Source: Cladosporium sp. IMV 00045
Lineage: Eukaryota > Ascomycota > Dothideomycetes > Cladosporiales > Cladosporiaceae
DNA length: 64,000 bases
Reading direction: 5' to 3'
Assembly: GCA_001931905.2 (NCBI GenBank)
Contig: MSJI02000111.1
Coordinates: forward strand, 62,001 to 126,000
The notes below the pieces were generated by a model. The model saw only the letters and a list, made by a program, of their open reading frames with translations. It ran no database searches and was not told the origin of the DNA. Numbering within the stretch: position 1 is the first letter of the stretch; every line of letters begins with the position of its first letter. Made by a program: the position numbers and the translations under genes. This document shows positions 18,607-29,589 of this stretch, in pieces.

Positions 18607-21561
18607 CTAGATGAACCACATGGCGGTGTTGATGCCGCCCTGATTCGGCATCGGCATGAGCTTCTGAACATCAGGCATGCCAGATGAAGTGGGATCGGAA
18701 GAACCGCCAGCCTGAGAAGGGCCGCGACCGTCGGTTGATCCAGACCAAGTCGGATCGTGGGTGCCAGCCCTACCAGAAGCGATGTGGGCGTAGTAGACAG
18801 CCGGGTGAATGGACACAGGCGTGGTGGCGCGAGCGTACTGGTAGACCTGTTCGTACAAGATGGTGTTGAGCTCGTCACTGCTCATATTGGCATCGTTCAG
18901 GGCCACGTGGTAGTGAGTAGGGCGCGCCGTGCCCTTGATGGCCGCATGAGAGCAAAGATAGAAGTCATGCTCGAACGGGTGGGTCACTCCAGTCTCCACG
19001 AGAGTGCCAGGGAGAGGGTTGCCATTGCGATCGCCCTTCTCAGGGAAGAAGCGAACGTGATGACGCTTACCCGCGGTAATGACGACGAAAGACACGTTCA
19101 AGTTGGGGTTAGCAGTCTTGATCAGAGCCTTCATGTCCGCGACCTCTTGCTGCAGTACGTGGGCGTACTGCTGCTCGGAAACACCATCGCGGATGTAGAT
19201 AATGCGCTTCGGAAACTGCCCGTTGCCGACATTCTGCACCCAGTTCTGGATAAGTGGCTTCAGCATCGAATTGATGTTTTCCGTCTCGATCATCTCGACA
19301 CGGAATCCGTTTGTCTCGCAAGCAGCGGCATAGCGAGCGCCCATAGCGTCCGTAGACACGGTCATAGCGGCCATAGAAGCCGACTGCTGACCTGGGGCAG
19401 CGTGAGACACGTCGGCACCGATCACGAGAGTCGGAACCTTGGAGAAGAGTCCGGCCGGACCACCAGAGTTAGGGCCAATGGCGCGGCAAGTTGTGCCTCC
19501 CAGCTTTGCATTGAATTTCATGCAAACGTTGGAGATGTACTGCCCTTGACACTTCTGTACGTGGGCGTACTGCATGCATTGGGACACAACACCGTAACGA
19601 CACTCGGCTGAGCGTTTGATGCGACCGTAAGTGGTGGAGTCCTTGTCGGGCAAGATGAAAACCAACATCTGCGGACGCGAGTTGGTTTGATTGCCGGCCA
19701 TGTTCCAAGCAGTAGTGACGATTGCACCGGTGTCATCGCCAGAACCAAGGTTGAGCGGCGGGTTCTTGTTTTCGATGCGACCACCGTGGCTCTGGTAGAT
19801 CTTGCAGAACTCTTTGATGAAGTTCTCGATTGATGACTTGTCCGGTTTCCCGCCACGCTTGCCACAGATCACAGTGATGCTCCAGCTCTTGAGCGGTACG
19901 GTGTTTGGCTGAAGGAACTTCTTGCCCTTCAAGTCCCAGCGGCCACTGATGCCTGGGTTCGCAACACCTGTGCCAAATTGAACCTTTGGGGCAGGCAGGA
20001 CACGAGCATCGACGATGGTTCTGTTGGTGGTTACCTTCAGGCCATACTTGCTGAGTAATGGATCTTTGTCCCAAGAAAGCATTTTCAGACCCTGCTCAAT
20101 GGCCTGCCAACGCTGAGACGGAGGAGTGACAGCGAATTTGATCATGTTGGCCGTTTGACGCTCGTCGCACTTGAAGGGATAACGCTGATTCTCTCTCACC
20201 TGCAGAACCTCCATCGGCAGGACGGTGTCCTCGCCTTTGGTCATCTTTACGAGAGGAAGATCGGGGTACTGGAGGCGGACGTTGTACTTCTTGAGGAAGT
20301 AGTCATACACCGTCATGGTGACCTGCTTTCCGGACTGGTCCGTGACCTTGATCTTGCGATCGCGCGCAGAGACGTGGAGGATCTTTTCCACCACATATTC
20401 ATCACTTTCACCGCCACGGTGGCGGGCAGTGACATGGAGTCTCCTCAGGCGCTTCAACGCCTTGCCGGGACGGCTGGACTCTCCTTGACGCGAAGCCTGG
20501 ATAAGATCGTTCGGGTCTCGGCAGCCAACCATCTTTTGAGCGAGACTGGAGAGCGAACCAGAGTTGAAGAAGGTGCCATTCGCGACATCCACGATGATGG
20601 AAAGCTGTGGACCGGAGGGACCAAGAACCATACGAAGGGTTTGGTAAGCACCCTTGAACGCTTCAACCCCGCTTCCCAGGTCGAATCGCTTTTCTCCTTT
20701 TTGGAAGAAAGATCTTTTGATGGCAGTAAGACGCTTTGAGGGGCCGTCACGCAGAAGGTGGTCGAGGAAGTTGATCGCGCAGAGGATGTTCTGATCGAAA
20801 TCGCACTGGCGAGCGAGATATGCGCGGAGCACATCGAAGCGTACTTGCGTGGTCATGCGCATTGCAAAGCGATGAACGTTCGGTTTGCCAGGCTTCGGCT
20901 GCCTGCCCTGCTCACGATCAAGGTCGACCTGCATACGGATCTCACGATCGAGGGGATTGAGTCCCCATGCAAGACGTTCTCCATCCCAGATGACATCGCC
21001 ACCAAGCTCTTTCTGAACCGCCTTGGACTCCCAGACCTTCTTCATGAGGCCCCTCTTCTCGTCACCCTTGCCAAACAAGATCTCGTATTGGTAGACCTTT
21101 TGCGTTGGGAAGTCAATGACAGGGAACGCATTGAGTGCGACCTTTGCCGGAACGCCCATTTTGGAGGGCGGGGGGCGTGCGGGCATCTTTATTTTCTGGT
21201 CATCGCTGCGGTACAGGTTGTAGCCGCCAGCCGACAGATCGAGATTCTTGTTGCTGGCCAGAGTGGGACGGCCACTACCGGCGGCGGTTGATGGGACCGG
21301 AGAGAAAGACCTAGGCGTAGCTGCGCCTTGCCGCGGAGAAGCAGGAGCAGAGGTCTGAAGACGAGGAGACGAAGGAGCCGAACGGCCAGAGCGCGGCGAG
21401 GGATCGCGACTGCCGTCAACATCGCCCTGCTCTTTAACGCGCTCCACATTCTTGTTCTTCGGTGGCGCGGACGAGCGTGGCTTGCTGTTGGCGGAGGTCT
21501 CGCCAGAGGAAGAATCGTCCCTGTGCTGCTTACCAGCAGCTTTGGGTTTGGAACCGCCCAT
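18607..21561 (-). CDS. Argonaute protein (QDE-2-like)
   Basis: Single ORF, 984 residues, the size of fungal Argonautes. Residues 1-110 are disordered and Ser/Pro-rich. ArgoN follows (ALNAFPVIDFPTQKVYQYEI), then linker 1, PAZ (about 340-450; VTMTVYDYFLKKYNVRLQYP), a linker and Mid, and PIWI (about 600-940). The slicer residues are present: Asp in GADVSHAAPG, Asp in YIRDGVSE, and His in THYHVALND (about 885), so small-RNA-guided cleavage is likely retained. It acts in cytoplasmic RNA silencing (quelling or related pathways). The C-terminus ends with AMWFI. Its upstream region is long (2.9 kb to the next gene). No Dicer or RdRP gene is in this window. Confidence 0.95.
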   Translation of the reverse strand: MGGSKPKAAGKQHRDDSSSGETSANSKPRSSAPPKNKNVERVKEQGDVDGSRDPSPRSGRSAPSSPRLQTSAPASPRQGAATPRSFSPVPSTAAGSGRPTLASNKNLDLSAGGYNLYRSDDQKIKMPARPPPSKMGVPAKVALNAFPVIDFPTQKVYQYEILFGKGDEKRGLMKKVWESKAVQKELGGDVIWDGERLAWGLNPLDREIRMQVDLDREQGRQPKPGKPNVHRFAMRMTTQVRFDVLRAYLARQCDFDQNILCAINFLDHLLRDGPSKRLTAIKRSFFQKGEKRFDLGSGVEAFKGAYQTLRMVLGPSGPQLSIIVDVANGTFFNSGSLSSLAQKMVGCRDPNDLIQASRQGESSRPGKALKRLRRLHVTARHRGGESDEYVVEKILHVSARDRKIKVTDQSGKQVTMTVYDYFLKKYNVRLQYPDLPLVKMTKGEDTVLPMEVLQVRENQRYPFKCDERQTANMIKFAVTPPSQRWQAIEQGLKMLSWDKDPLLSKYGLKVTTNRTIVDARVLPAPKVQFGTGVANPGISGRWDLKGKKFLQPNTVPLKSWSITVICGKRGGKPDKSSIENFIKEFCKIYQSHGGRIENKNPPLNLGSGDDTGAIVTTAWNMAGNQTNSRPQMLVFILPDKDSTTYGRIKRSAECRYGVVSQCMQYAHVQKCQGQYISNVCMKFNAKLGGTTCRAIGPNSGGPAGLFSKVPTLVIGADVSHAAPGQQSASMAAMTVSTDAMGARYAAACETNGFRVEMIETENINSMLKPLIQNWVQNVGNGQFPKRIIYIRDGVSEQQYAHVLQQEVADMKALIKTANPNLNVSFVVITAGKRHHVRFFPEKGDRNGNPLPGTLVETGVTHPFEHDFYLCSHAAIKGTARPTHYHVALNDANMSSDELNTILYEQVYQYARATTPVSIHPAVYYAHIASGRAGTHDPTWSGSTDGRGPSQAGGSSDPTSSGMPDVQKLMPMPNQGGINTAMWFI

Positions 21562-24448
21562 GTTGAAGAAGCCGGAGGGTGGGAATCTGGGTGATGGTGG
21601 AGGTAGTGAGGTTGGTGGAGACGATGAGTGCTGTGAACATGAGTGTCAGCAGTCGTGATCGCAGGCGTAGCTCGCACACACTGAAGTTGTACAAGTGCAG
21701 CGTACAGTTGGGATGCAAGTGAGGTAGCAGTACTTTGTGGTGCCGAAAGCCTTCAAGGGATAATGGTGGTGGTGGTGGAAGGGATTGATTGGGATAGGGG
21801 GGTTGGTGGAGTGGTGGAGGTTGTATGTTGTGGTGGAAGGAAGAAGAGAAGGATTTGGGAAGAGAGAAGGGTTTAAGTAGACTGCTGGCATCAGCCAGTC
21901 ACAAGATAGACGAGAGTGTTTGGTAGCTCGTGACGGTGCAAGTGAGGATGTCCGAGCAAGTGATGGATGGAGTGCAGTGGAAGTGATGCTCACGCGTGAA
22001 AGGGGATGCCGGCTGATGCAAGCTCACTCACGTACCTTTCAAGCAAGCGCCCAGGCAAGCGCCAGACGGCGTGTGAGTGAAGTTGAGGACTATGCCACAG
22101 TCTTGATCCGTGTCAGTGAGGTCCTTGATCTCGTAGATGTGTTTGTATCGTGACACGCGTGGTGAGCGAAAGCAGATGCAATCGTGCGCAGGTGGCGTTT
22201 GAGATGGTACCCTCGCACGGCGGCAAAGTATGCTAAACGCGTGCACACGCTTTTGAGGGATGCTTTGGAGGTCAGGTCGATGCTTACCTTGCTTTTGTTG
22301 TGGGTCTTGTGATGGTAGAGGATGGTGTTGATGGTGTTGATGGTGTCTGTGTCGGCAAAGGAAGAGACTGAGAGCCTGAGCGTCTGCCAAAGCAAGAGAA
22401 CAACAGGCAGGCACGCCGTTTGGTCTTGGCAACTCAGAAGGAAGGAGCGATCCGACTGACCTCAAGAGGCAATGCTGTCTCGGGAAGCTATGTGCAGTCG
22501 ATCATGGATGTTGACCAGACACGGGCACGAAGTTCATGTGATACTGGAAGCGATTGGGATGTCCCATGCTGAGCATTGGTCTTGCGGTATCAACAACCCT
22601 TTCGTAGACTTCGAAAGAAGAATGGTATGATTTCATCGCAAATAGGCAAGTCGTAAATGGGCGGATGCAAGCTTTGTTACACCTCCGATTTCCACACAAA
22701 GCCCATTGGAGCTGCCAATCGCCCATACAAACCGCAATTATGTCGCGCGACAATGCTGCAAGGTAGCTTCAACACATCAGCTACTCCTTCTCGTAGCTTG
22801 CATCACCTGGAGAACAATGCTCGACCAGAACTCTCCGATCCGTGACTCCTACAAATTCTGCGCAGAGTATCCGCTGAGACTCCTTCGCGGATCTTCTACC
22901 CTTCGACACGATCGACGCGCCACAAGGCAAACGACCACAGCCCAACGAGGGACCTGGATGCTGGAGAGATACGCGGTGGCTTTCGTCTTCATATCTCAGG
23001 TCTTCCAGACGTACCGCGAAACCAGGTCGAAGTGGGGCCTCGTCTTGGAAACAGGAACTTCAGAAGGAGATAATAAGAACGAATCCCAAGCCCAGCGCTG
23101 CCGACGACAGAGGCAGATTGATCGAAGAGCGGGACGAGAACAAGGATCGCTCAGAAAATATACGAGCAGTACCAGTACCAGTGCGACAGCAGTGTTGATG
23201 AGGCTGCTCTCGAGGAAGCCAGCAATCTCGACGGCAAATTGGCGACCGAGATCGTAATGACTGAACGCGTTTGGTGGGAATTATGAGCCCTCGCGATATG
23301 CTGTACAGACCCAGTGCTGACCCCAGCATTCTTGAAAGCCGCAGAGCATCGTCCATGAGACCAAATCGCTCCAATTGCCCGGGGATTGCTCCATCCGGAG
23401 CGTCATCGTAGTCCTGTCCATACAATTTTGGGGAGGCTCGTAGTCCAGAAGCTCCTGTCAAACACCTCAGTGAGATATAGGACTCAGCGCGAAGCCTATC
23501 AGGTCTGGAGGCCATCTCAAAGGACGGCGGGCTGTATGTGGGATGTCATATCGATGGTGGTGGTTTTCTTGTGCGTGGGTCTGCAATGGGGTGAAGGAGA
23601 CGTACCAAAGTGCACCAAGGTTCTGCCGTTAGCCCTGCCCTTGGACTTAGCGAACTTGCAGTTATTACGCTCTGAGTTTCTCCGCCTGTCTTATATTCCG
23701 TGCATTTCGTCGGCTATGCGTGACCACCACCATCGCTTCTTCCGTCCGCGAGCTCGGGATTTTCAAGAAGCGAGAGTCAACCTCAGCCAGTGTCATCGAC
23801 TTCGAAGCACCCGGGCGTCTTTCTCGGCCTACACATATCACGTTTTCGACGTGTCGTCACAGCAGGCGATGTATGCATGGCGTGGACTGCTGTTGGTGGC
23901 TCGCGAGCATGTGGTGAAGTCGCACTCCAGCCTTGCGCTTGAGACGCGGAGCCCTGGCCCACCGAGGACCGCCTGGTCAACGATGAAGGCAACAGTTAAG
24001 AGACATCTCCACCAATTTACTCTGAGGAAACCCATGTGAAACTCATTCTTTTCTGATCGTGACCCCAGATGAAAAATTGAATTAAACACTGCTTACAGAA
24101 ATCATCCATACGATCAGGTGTCGTCGACGATATGATTTTGTGTAAGATTGACCATGTCTAGACCAACTTTCAAACGGAATTGAGCACTATTCATTTTCGA
24201 GACAATATCACCACCTATGCCGTCAGCGAGAAATTGGGATATATAAATTAACCTGTCTCTTACACCTCATGTCAATGAAGACCCCCGAATGCTCTACGAA
24301 TCTTTACAATATCGATCATTGTGATCAAGGTGGCAAGTATCTTACCCCAACCCTAACCCTAATATCACAAATCACCTCAGAGCACCACAACGCAATCGCG
24401 CTCACACGCATACATAACTCATTACAATAGAATCACAAATGGGTATCA
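21562..24448. other. 2.9-kb spacer upstream of Argonaute
   Basis: It contains the Argonaute promoter and leader (GGT-rich near 21760-21780; a short TGTTGATGG-type repeat near 22325-22350). Around 22980-23515 on the minus strand two short frames look weakly protein-like; one is strongly hydrophobic (LINTAVALVLVLLVYFL). They could be exons of an unrecognised or decayed gene. A telomere-like 22-bp motif lies at 24342-24363. Confidence 0.4.
24342..24363. repeat. Interstitial telomere-like motif, copy 1
   Basis: 22 bp that include two full CCCTAA units preceded by CCCCAA, in an intergenic region just downstream of the regulator-like gene. An identical 22-mer occurs at 57141-57162 in the same orientation. 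The fungal telomere repeat is TTAGGG, so this is its complement with one variant unit. Confidence 0.8.
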
Positions 24449-25948
24449 TCAATTCATAAACTCCCCTTCTATATTCTCCCAAACCGCCCTCAACTGTCCC
24501 TCAAACTCCCCCCTGAACACATGCCTCCCCATCAGCCCCCGCAAGTCCTCCCAACTCCTCACCCCCACCGCCCTCAACCATCCCACATACCAACCTTCCC
24601 GCTCGGGATCTCTCGAAACCGCAGCGAGCGCTAAACGCGCCCACACAGCGGCGTGCTGGTACTTCGTGCCGATGAGCGCGGGCGTTCGCAGGTGCGCGCA
24701 CGACGCGGCGTGCACGTCTGCCGCGCCCATGATGTCGAGGTAGGATTTCGCTTTGTGCCGGGTGTGGCAGATGTGTGAGTTTAGGGCGACGATGCCGAGC
24801 ACGGCGGCGCGCACGTGGAGTAGGGCGTTGAGTTCTGCAGCATCCCAGAATTCTTCGAATGTCGATGAGGGTTCGTAGGATTCGGAGTGGTGCGGTGTCC
24901 AGGCTAGTGTTTTGAGGCCGAGATTGCGGATGGCTGGAAGCGAGGGTGGTGGTTCGGGATCGAAGATTGAAATGTCTCTAACGATGGACAGTAGGCTCTT
25001 GACCTCGGGTGCGAGGGCGGGCGAGAATATGTCGAACCCTTCGGGAATGCCCCACACCTCGGATGGTTTGAGGCATCGCACGGGTGCGGAGATCGTGAGA
25101 TCGTTGAGCTGCTCTCGCAGCGTTTCGAAAGCAAAGTCGCGGATCATGGTGGTGTTCTGCTCTTGCAGACCGACAGAAGCGCCAAAGATGCCTCGATACG
25201 CCTTCATGTGTGTTTCGTAGAACTGGCGTTCGCCGAAACGCAACTCCCAGCCCGCGAGCAAGGCAATAGCCATGAAGACCCAATGCTCGCCTTCTGCGGC
25301 CGTAAGAGCACTCCTGACGGCTTCCAGCGATGCGCCTCGCATGAAAGCCATCCCTACGCCGAGCTTGACATCGGCATATGAAAGGCCACAAGAGTTGCTG
25401 AAAGTGCCGGCTAGGAAAAGCGAGGCTTGGAACAAGGCGGGACTGATGGTCATGGCAGTCCTCATGTCCGTTCGGATTGATGTCTGCGTCATAGTCGTCT
25501 CTCGCAATGCTCGGACGAGCCAATTCTTTCGTGATTCCAATTCATCAATGACCCTGACGCATTCATGGAAGTCGATGGATGCAGGAGCGGAGGAGCTAGC
25601 GAGCCGGAGGGTCGAGTCCTCATTGAGAGCTGCATGGAGACGTTGCGCTTGCTGGAGTATTGTCTCGTGGACCGCATTAGAGGTGATGGGTGGCGTTCGT
25701 GTCTGCTGCTGTGGCTGTCTCTGTACTCTGCCGGCTATTGTGGCCTTGCGCTGTGTAGCACTGGATCGTGAGGCTTGAGCGCGAATCTTACGCCGGTTTT
25801 CTGCCGATGTGGTTGAGGTGGTACCACCTTTGGGGCGTGCCGGATCCCATGATATTAAGCTGTTGTCGAGATTGATTTGTGTTGGAGGCGGTGCTCTTGC
25901 AGAGCCATCATCACTACTTGATGGCGTGTGCAGGGCGGGCCGTGGCAT
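24449..25948 (-). CDS. Fungal regulator-like protein without zinc cluster
   Basis: Single exon, 499 residues. The disordered N-terminus holds a basic stretch (NRRKIRAQASRSSATQRKA) like those in fungal transcription-factor-like proteins that lack a Zn2Cys6 cluster. From about residue 95 the protein is helical, with repeated Leu/Ala-rich segments (FQASLFLAGTFSNSCGL, VFMAIALLAGWELRFGE) that resemble the middle-homology region of fungal-specific transcription factors (fungal_trans_2 type). No DNA-binding domain is recognised. The likely role is nuclear regulation, but the target is unknown and the assignment rests on style rather than diagnostic residues. Confidence 0.6.
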   Translation of the reverse strand: MPRPALHTPSSSDDGSARAPPPTQINLDNSLISWDPARPKGGTTSTTSAENRRKIRAQASRSSATQRKATIAGRVQRQPQQQTRTPPITSNAVHETILQQAQRLHAALNEDSTLRLASSSAPASIDFHECVRVIDELESRKNWLVRALRETTMTQTSIRTDMRTAMTISPALFQASLFLAGTFSNSCGLSYADVKLGVGMAFMRGASLEAVRSALTAAEGEHWVFMAIALLAGWELRFGERQFYETHMKAYRGIFGASVGLQEQNTTMIRDFAFETLREQLNDLTISAPVRCLKPSEVWGIPEGFDIFSPALAPEVKSLLSIVRDISIFDPEPPPSLPAIRNLGLKTLAWTPHHSESYEPSSTFEEFWDAAELNALLHVRAAVLGIVALNSHICHTRHKAKSYLDIMGAADVHAASCAHLRTPALIGTKYQHAAVWARLALAAVSRDPEREGWYVGWLRAVGVRSWEDLRGLMGRHVFRGEFEGQLRAVWENIEGEFMN

Positions 25949-26490
25949 GATCTAAAGGCCCGTTCCTTGCGTCTTTCCTTCGCCGCCTCTTGCGTTGTGA
26001 AGTCCAAATGCCCTAAGTGCTAGCGAATGAAGAAAGCCACTTCGGAGCAGGAGTACATTCCGATTTAACTTTGTGAGGTGGCTTGCAGTAGTAAGTGGCG
26101 AAGTAGTGAGCTTGCTGGAGCTGGCTCTTGAAGAGTTCTTGGAGATAGTGTGATTGTTCAGGATATGATCTGCAATGTGACGAACTGCAGGCCCCTGCAT
26201 GGGCAGTAATGTGATTAGATGCGAAGAGGTGTTTCCATCAAATCGTGCTCGACCATATTCTATGGTTCCCTTAAGCGCATCGTCCAAGTATACTATATAC
26301 ACGGCGATTGGAGTCCTTCATCACGGTTGAGAGTTTGCGAAAAGTGGACTCTGCAGATCTGAAGAATGCTGAAATTCGAGGAAAACCGGCTGGACCAGTC
26401 CTTGAGAAGCATCAAATCATTAGTATGACTACATAAGGTACTCATTAACGTCATTCGAAGAGGAGCATCTCAATACAGTCTTGTGACACT
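25949..26490. other. Intergenic
   Basis: 542 bp containing the promoter of the regulator-like gene and the 3' flank of the Con-6-like gene. No motif recognised. Confidence 0.45.
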
Positions 26491-26915
26491 TCACATATTG
26501 TTCAACTTCTGCTCCGCCTGCTCCTGCCCCTCAGCAGAAACATTCGGATTGTGCATAGCCCTATCGCAAAATCACCGTCAGCAATCCGCTCAACACCACA
26601 AAAAACCATGAAGAGCAACATAGCCCAGGAAGAACTCACGCCTTCAGACCTCCAGCGACATTGGCCGGGTTCTTGTCCTGCTCGGCGGGGATCTTGGATT
26701 CGTAGTCGAAGTTGCTTGCACCCAGGGCCTTGAGCTGTTCCTGAGCGTGCTGCTTGGCTTCCTCGGAAACATTGTCGTTGCTCAGAGCGCTGTGGTTGAT
26801 GGCTTTTTGTGAGCGATGTGCTTTGGAGGGGAGGGATGGTGTTTGTGTGAGATTGGACTCACGCGTGGAAGCCGCGGATCTTGTTGGCCTTCTCTTCGGG
26901 GGTGATGTGCTCCAT
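26491..26915 (-). pseudogene. Conidiation protein 6 (Con-6)-like gene, first splice junction out of frame
   Basis: Three apparent exons: 26915-26863 (MEHITPEEKANKIRGFH), 26802-26640 and 26560-26491. The second and third join cleanly (GTGAGT donor, TAG acceptor), giving GGLKAAMHNPNVSAEG, the Con-6 signature, and a terminal EQKLNNM. Exon 2 also holds a Con-6-type repeat (NDNVSEEAKQHAQEQL). Exon 1 ends in phase 2 at its only usable GT donor (26862), but both AG acceptors require phase 1, so the exons total 286 bp and cannot be read through. Con-6 proteins are small, abundant, stress- and conidiation-related proteins of unknown activity, about 80-100 residues. This is either a one-base sequence error, a non-canonical splice or a damaged gene. 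Confidence 0.7.
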
Positions 26916-27548
26916 TTTGGTATGATTGAGAGGTGTGATTTGATTGTGAGACTGTGGGTTGTATTGTGCGATGATTGTCTACTGTCTTTCCTAGAAGAGA
27001 CCTGTGTTTATATACCACATATCCAAGCCTTCTACCTCCTAAGACCATCCAAGTTTCTGTGCAAGTGGGCAGCGTGACAGGTTTCATAGCGGCGGTTAGC
27101 ATCATCATGAATGGGCAATGCATGCGCTAGAGGTGTTCTCGTGAAAGGTATCGCGCTATCCTGCCTGTAGAGAGTCATGGCCACATGGCAAAGTCGCTGT
27201 AAGAGATGTGATAGGGTTGTTGTGAAAGTTGACTGCGCGGAGTACTGGGGTTGGAGTGGTCGTTCATTCGAGGATCGCGATCCAGAACGTCGGAACGAGC
27301 GAGGTGGTTGCATTGGTCGCCAAGATGATATCACATCATCATCTGGTTTGATCACACGACAAGTTGGAGGAATTGTACTTTGGACATGTAGACGCATACA
27401 TCATAGTTCGATGTCGCCAGGAGACGGTGGTCTTGATTTTGGGAACCTTTTCCAAGTAGATCTCCGTGGACGATAGGCCGTTGCATCTAACAGCACTGTC
27501 CATTTTTGGTATTCATAATCATCTAAAATATCTGCCCCGCCAAGCACC
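26916..27548. other. Intergenic
   Basis: 633 bp with the Con-6-like promoter and the 3' flank of PRP17. No gene or repeat recognised. Confidence 0.45.
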
Positions 27549-29027
27549 TCAATCCCAGTACTTAATCACACCATTCACATCACCAGTAACCACCTTGCTC
27601 GTCTCCCTCGGATGCCACTTCGTCGTGATAACTGCAGAATCACTCGCCTTGATCTTATGCCACATCTTGCAAGTCTTCCAGTCCCAAAAGCAAACGAATC
27701 CGCCCGAATCACCACTCGACACGATCCCTCCGTCCGGCGACACGTCCACATCAATCGCGTAGCCGGCGTTGTTGTGGCCTCGGAAGTCTTTCTTGCGGTT
27801 CTGTCGGATCTTGTCGCCCGCGGAGTAGACTTTGATGGTGTTGTCGGAGGATTGCAGCAGGATGTAGCCCTTGGGGTGCGTGGCGGATTTGACCATGGGG
27901 AACATGTAGGGCTCGGCGATGAATTTGATGGGCACGGGGATGTTGTATTCCCACGCGCGGAGGGATTTGTCGTCGGAGGTTGTGATGAAGCGGCGGTTCT
28001 CGTCGCAGAATGTGATCGTGTTGACGGGTCCGAGATGGTGGTCGTATTCTTGCACTGGCTTCTTGTCTTCGGCGCGGGTGTCGAATTGTACGATCTTGTT
28101 GTCGTGCATACCAGCCAGGAAATCCTTGCCTGTTGGGTCGTCCGGCTGCCATCGAACAACGTGGGGTGTGGCTCCCGTGCTGAATCGGCCAGTGCATTGT
28201 CCTGTCTCAGTATCCCACACCTTCATCTGCTTGTCGTACGAAGCTGTTACGAATTTGGTTCCATCTGGCGTGAAGTCGACGTCCACTGTGCTCTTCGTGT
28301 GTCCTGAGTATGTTCGCAGCAGCTCGCGATTGTGATAAACGTCCCATAGCTTGACCTTGCCATCAGCAGCAGCACTCAACAGCAAATGCCCACTGTTAGG
28401 GATGAACTTCAAACTCGTAAGAGCCTTGTCGTGTGCGTTCTTCCCGTGCGCCTTGAAAGTGTGCACCAGCTTCTTGGGCGTGTAGCACTTCAGGTCCAGA
28501 TTCTCAAAGTCGGAAACGAGATCCACGCCCAAGTCCTGAGGCACATGCATGTACGTCCGTCCCTGGTAATCGCGCTCTTCTGTGCCCTCGAATGTGCTCG
28601 TCTCTTTCTCTGCGCTGGTCTCCTCGTAGCCGGTGCCTGCGAAAGTCCCTCTGCTCGGCACCGCCGCAATCGCATCCTCCTCGTACACAACTTCCTCTCC
28701 ACTCTCGTCGCCTGATACCTCCACCTCCTCGCCGCTGTCGCTGTCAAGCACGCGCTCCTCGTACTTCGCCCATGGGCCTTTGTATGCCCCTGCGCCGTAG
28801 ACTACACCACTGTCGCCCTTGGTCTCGCGCTTGCGTTTCTTGCCGACTGATTGTTGACTCTGCACATCGCGTTGTAGGCTGCGGAAGCTTTGTTCTGATA
28901 TGGCGATCTCCTCGGCGTATCCTGTGGGAACCTTTCCTTTGGTCGACGTTTTGCCTACTTCTCTCACCAGATCTTGGTTGCGTGGTGGTGGCGCGTTCGC
29001 ACCGTTGCGCGCAGGTACAAGAGACAT
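27549..29027 (-). CDS. PRP17: Pre-mRNA-processing factor 17 (PRP17/CDC40), WD40 protein
   Basis: Single exon, 492 residues from the chosen Met at 29027 (MSLVPARNGANAPPP); the frame is open 23 codons further upstream without similarity. The N-terminal region is charged and ends with the conserved stretch TYMHVPQDLGVDL. Seven WD40 repeats then form a beta-propeller (for example GKVKLWDVYHN, KQMKVWDTETG, KSLRAWEYNIP and the terminal GVIKYWD). Prp17/Cdc40 acts in the spliceosome at the second catalytic step and affects cell-cycle progress through splicing of specific introns. The distinctive sequence AHGKNAHDKALTSLKFIP after residue about 200 supports Prp17 over other WD40 proteins. Confidence 0.92.
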   Translation of the reverse strand: MSLVPARNGANAPPPRNQDLVREVGKTSTKGKVPTGYAEEIAISEQSFRSLQRDVQSQQSVGKKRKRETKGDSGVVYGAGAYKGPWAKYEERVLDSDSGEEVEVSGDESGEEVVYEEDAIAAVPSRGTFAGTGYEETSAEKETSTFEGTEERDYQGRTYMHVPQDLGVDLVSDFENLDLKCYTPKKLVHTFKAHGKNAHDKALTSLKFIPNSGHLLLSAAADGKVKLWDVYHNRELLRTYSGHTKSTVDVDFTPDGTKFVTASYDKQMKVWDTETGQCTGRFSTGATPHVVRWQPDDPTGKDFLAGMHDNKIVQFDTRAEDKKPVQEYDHHLGPVNTITFCDENRRFITTSDDKSLRAWEYNIPVPIKFIAEPYMFPMVKSATHPKGYILLQSSDNTIKVYSAGDKIRQNRKKDFRGHNNAGYAIDVDVSPDGGIVSSGDSGGFVCFWDWKTCKMWHKIKASDSAVITTKWHPRETSKVVTGDVNGVIKYWD

Positions 29028-29589
29028 GCTTGTTGTAGGATGTGCAAATGGTGCACGTAGAAATGTGTTCTGTACAGAGAGTCGCAAGTATATCACTCAA
29101 GTTACCTCATCTGCTGGCTTAGGGCAGGGCAAGTTGAAGCTGCGAAGTCAGCTGCTAAACCGAGTCAGGCCAACGTCAGGCATCAACATGCTTTGCTGTA
29201 TGAGAACCAAAACATATATTCATTGACCCACTAACTACTTATACATGCTCGTGAGATATGAACTCTATTGAAAACGAACATGACATTATGATTCAAACAT
29301 ACTCTATCCGCATCGTAAAAAAGCTTTACCGCTCATCAAGCCGCCGGGTACCATGCAGGCATATACATTTTTCTCGTGATCGCGTGGAACCATCTGCCTC
29401 CTCAATCCTCACTCATCCTCCGCCAATACTCTCTCTTTCTTGAGCAAATCCTTCTCACAACAACATCTTCCTCCTTTGACTCCCATCATTTCGTCCTCTA
29501 TTCTCCGTCGCAAGTTTTCCTGCAAGCCTCGCCAGGATCTCGTTTTGTTTTGTCATTCGGCCAGGTGATCTTGCAGACTTTGTGCGCAT
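29028..29589. other. Intergenic
   Basis: 562 bp between the PRP17 start and the ERV14 stop. CT-rich toward 29440-29560. Nothing else recognised. Confidence 0.45.

Noticed and set aside
23386..24039. Plus-strand ORF of 217 codons in the spacer upstream of Argonaute
   Set aside because: Composition looks random, with no start context or conserved motif.
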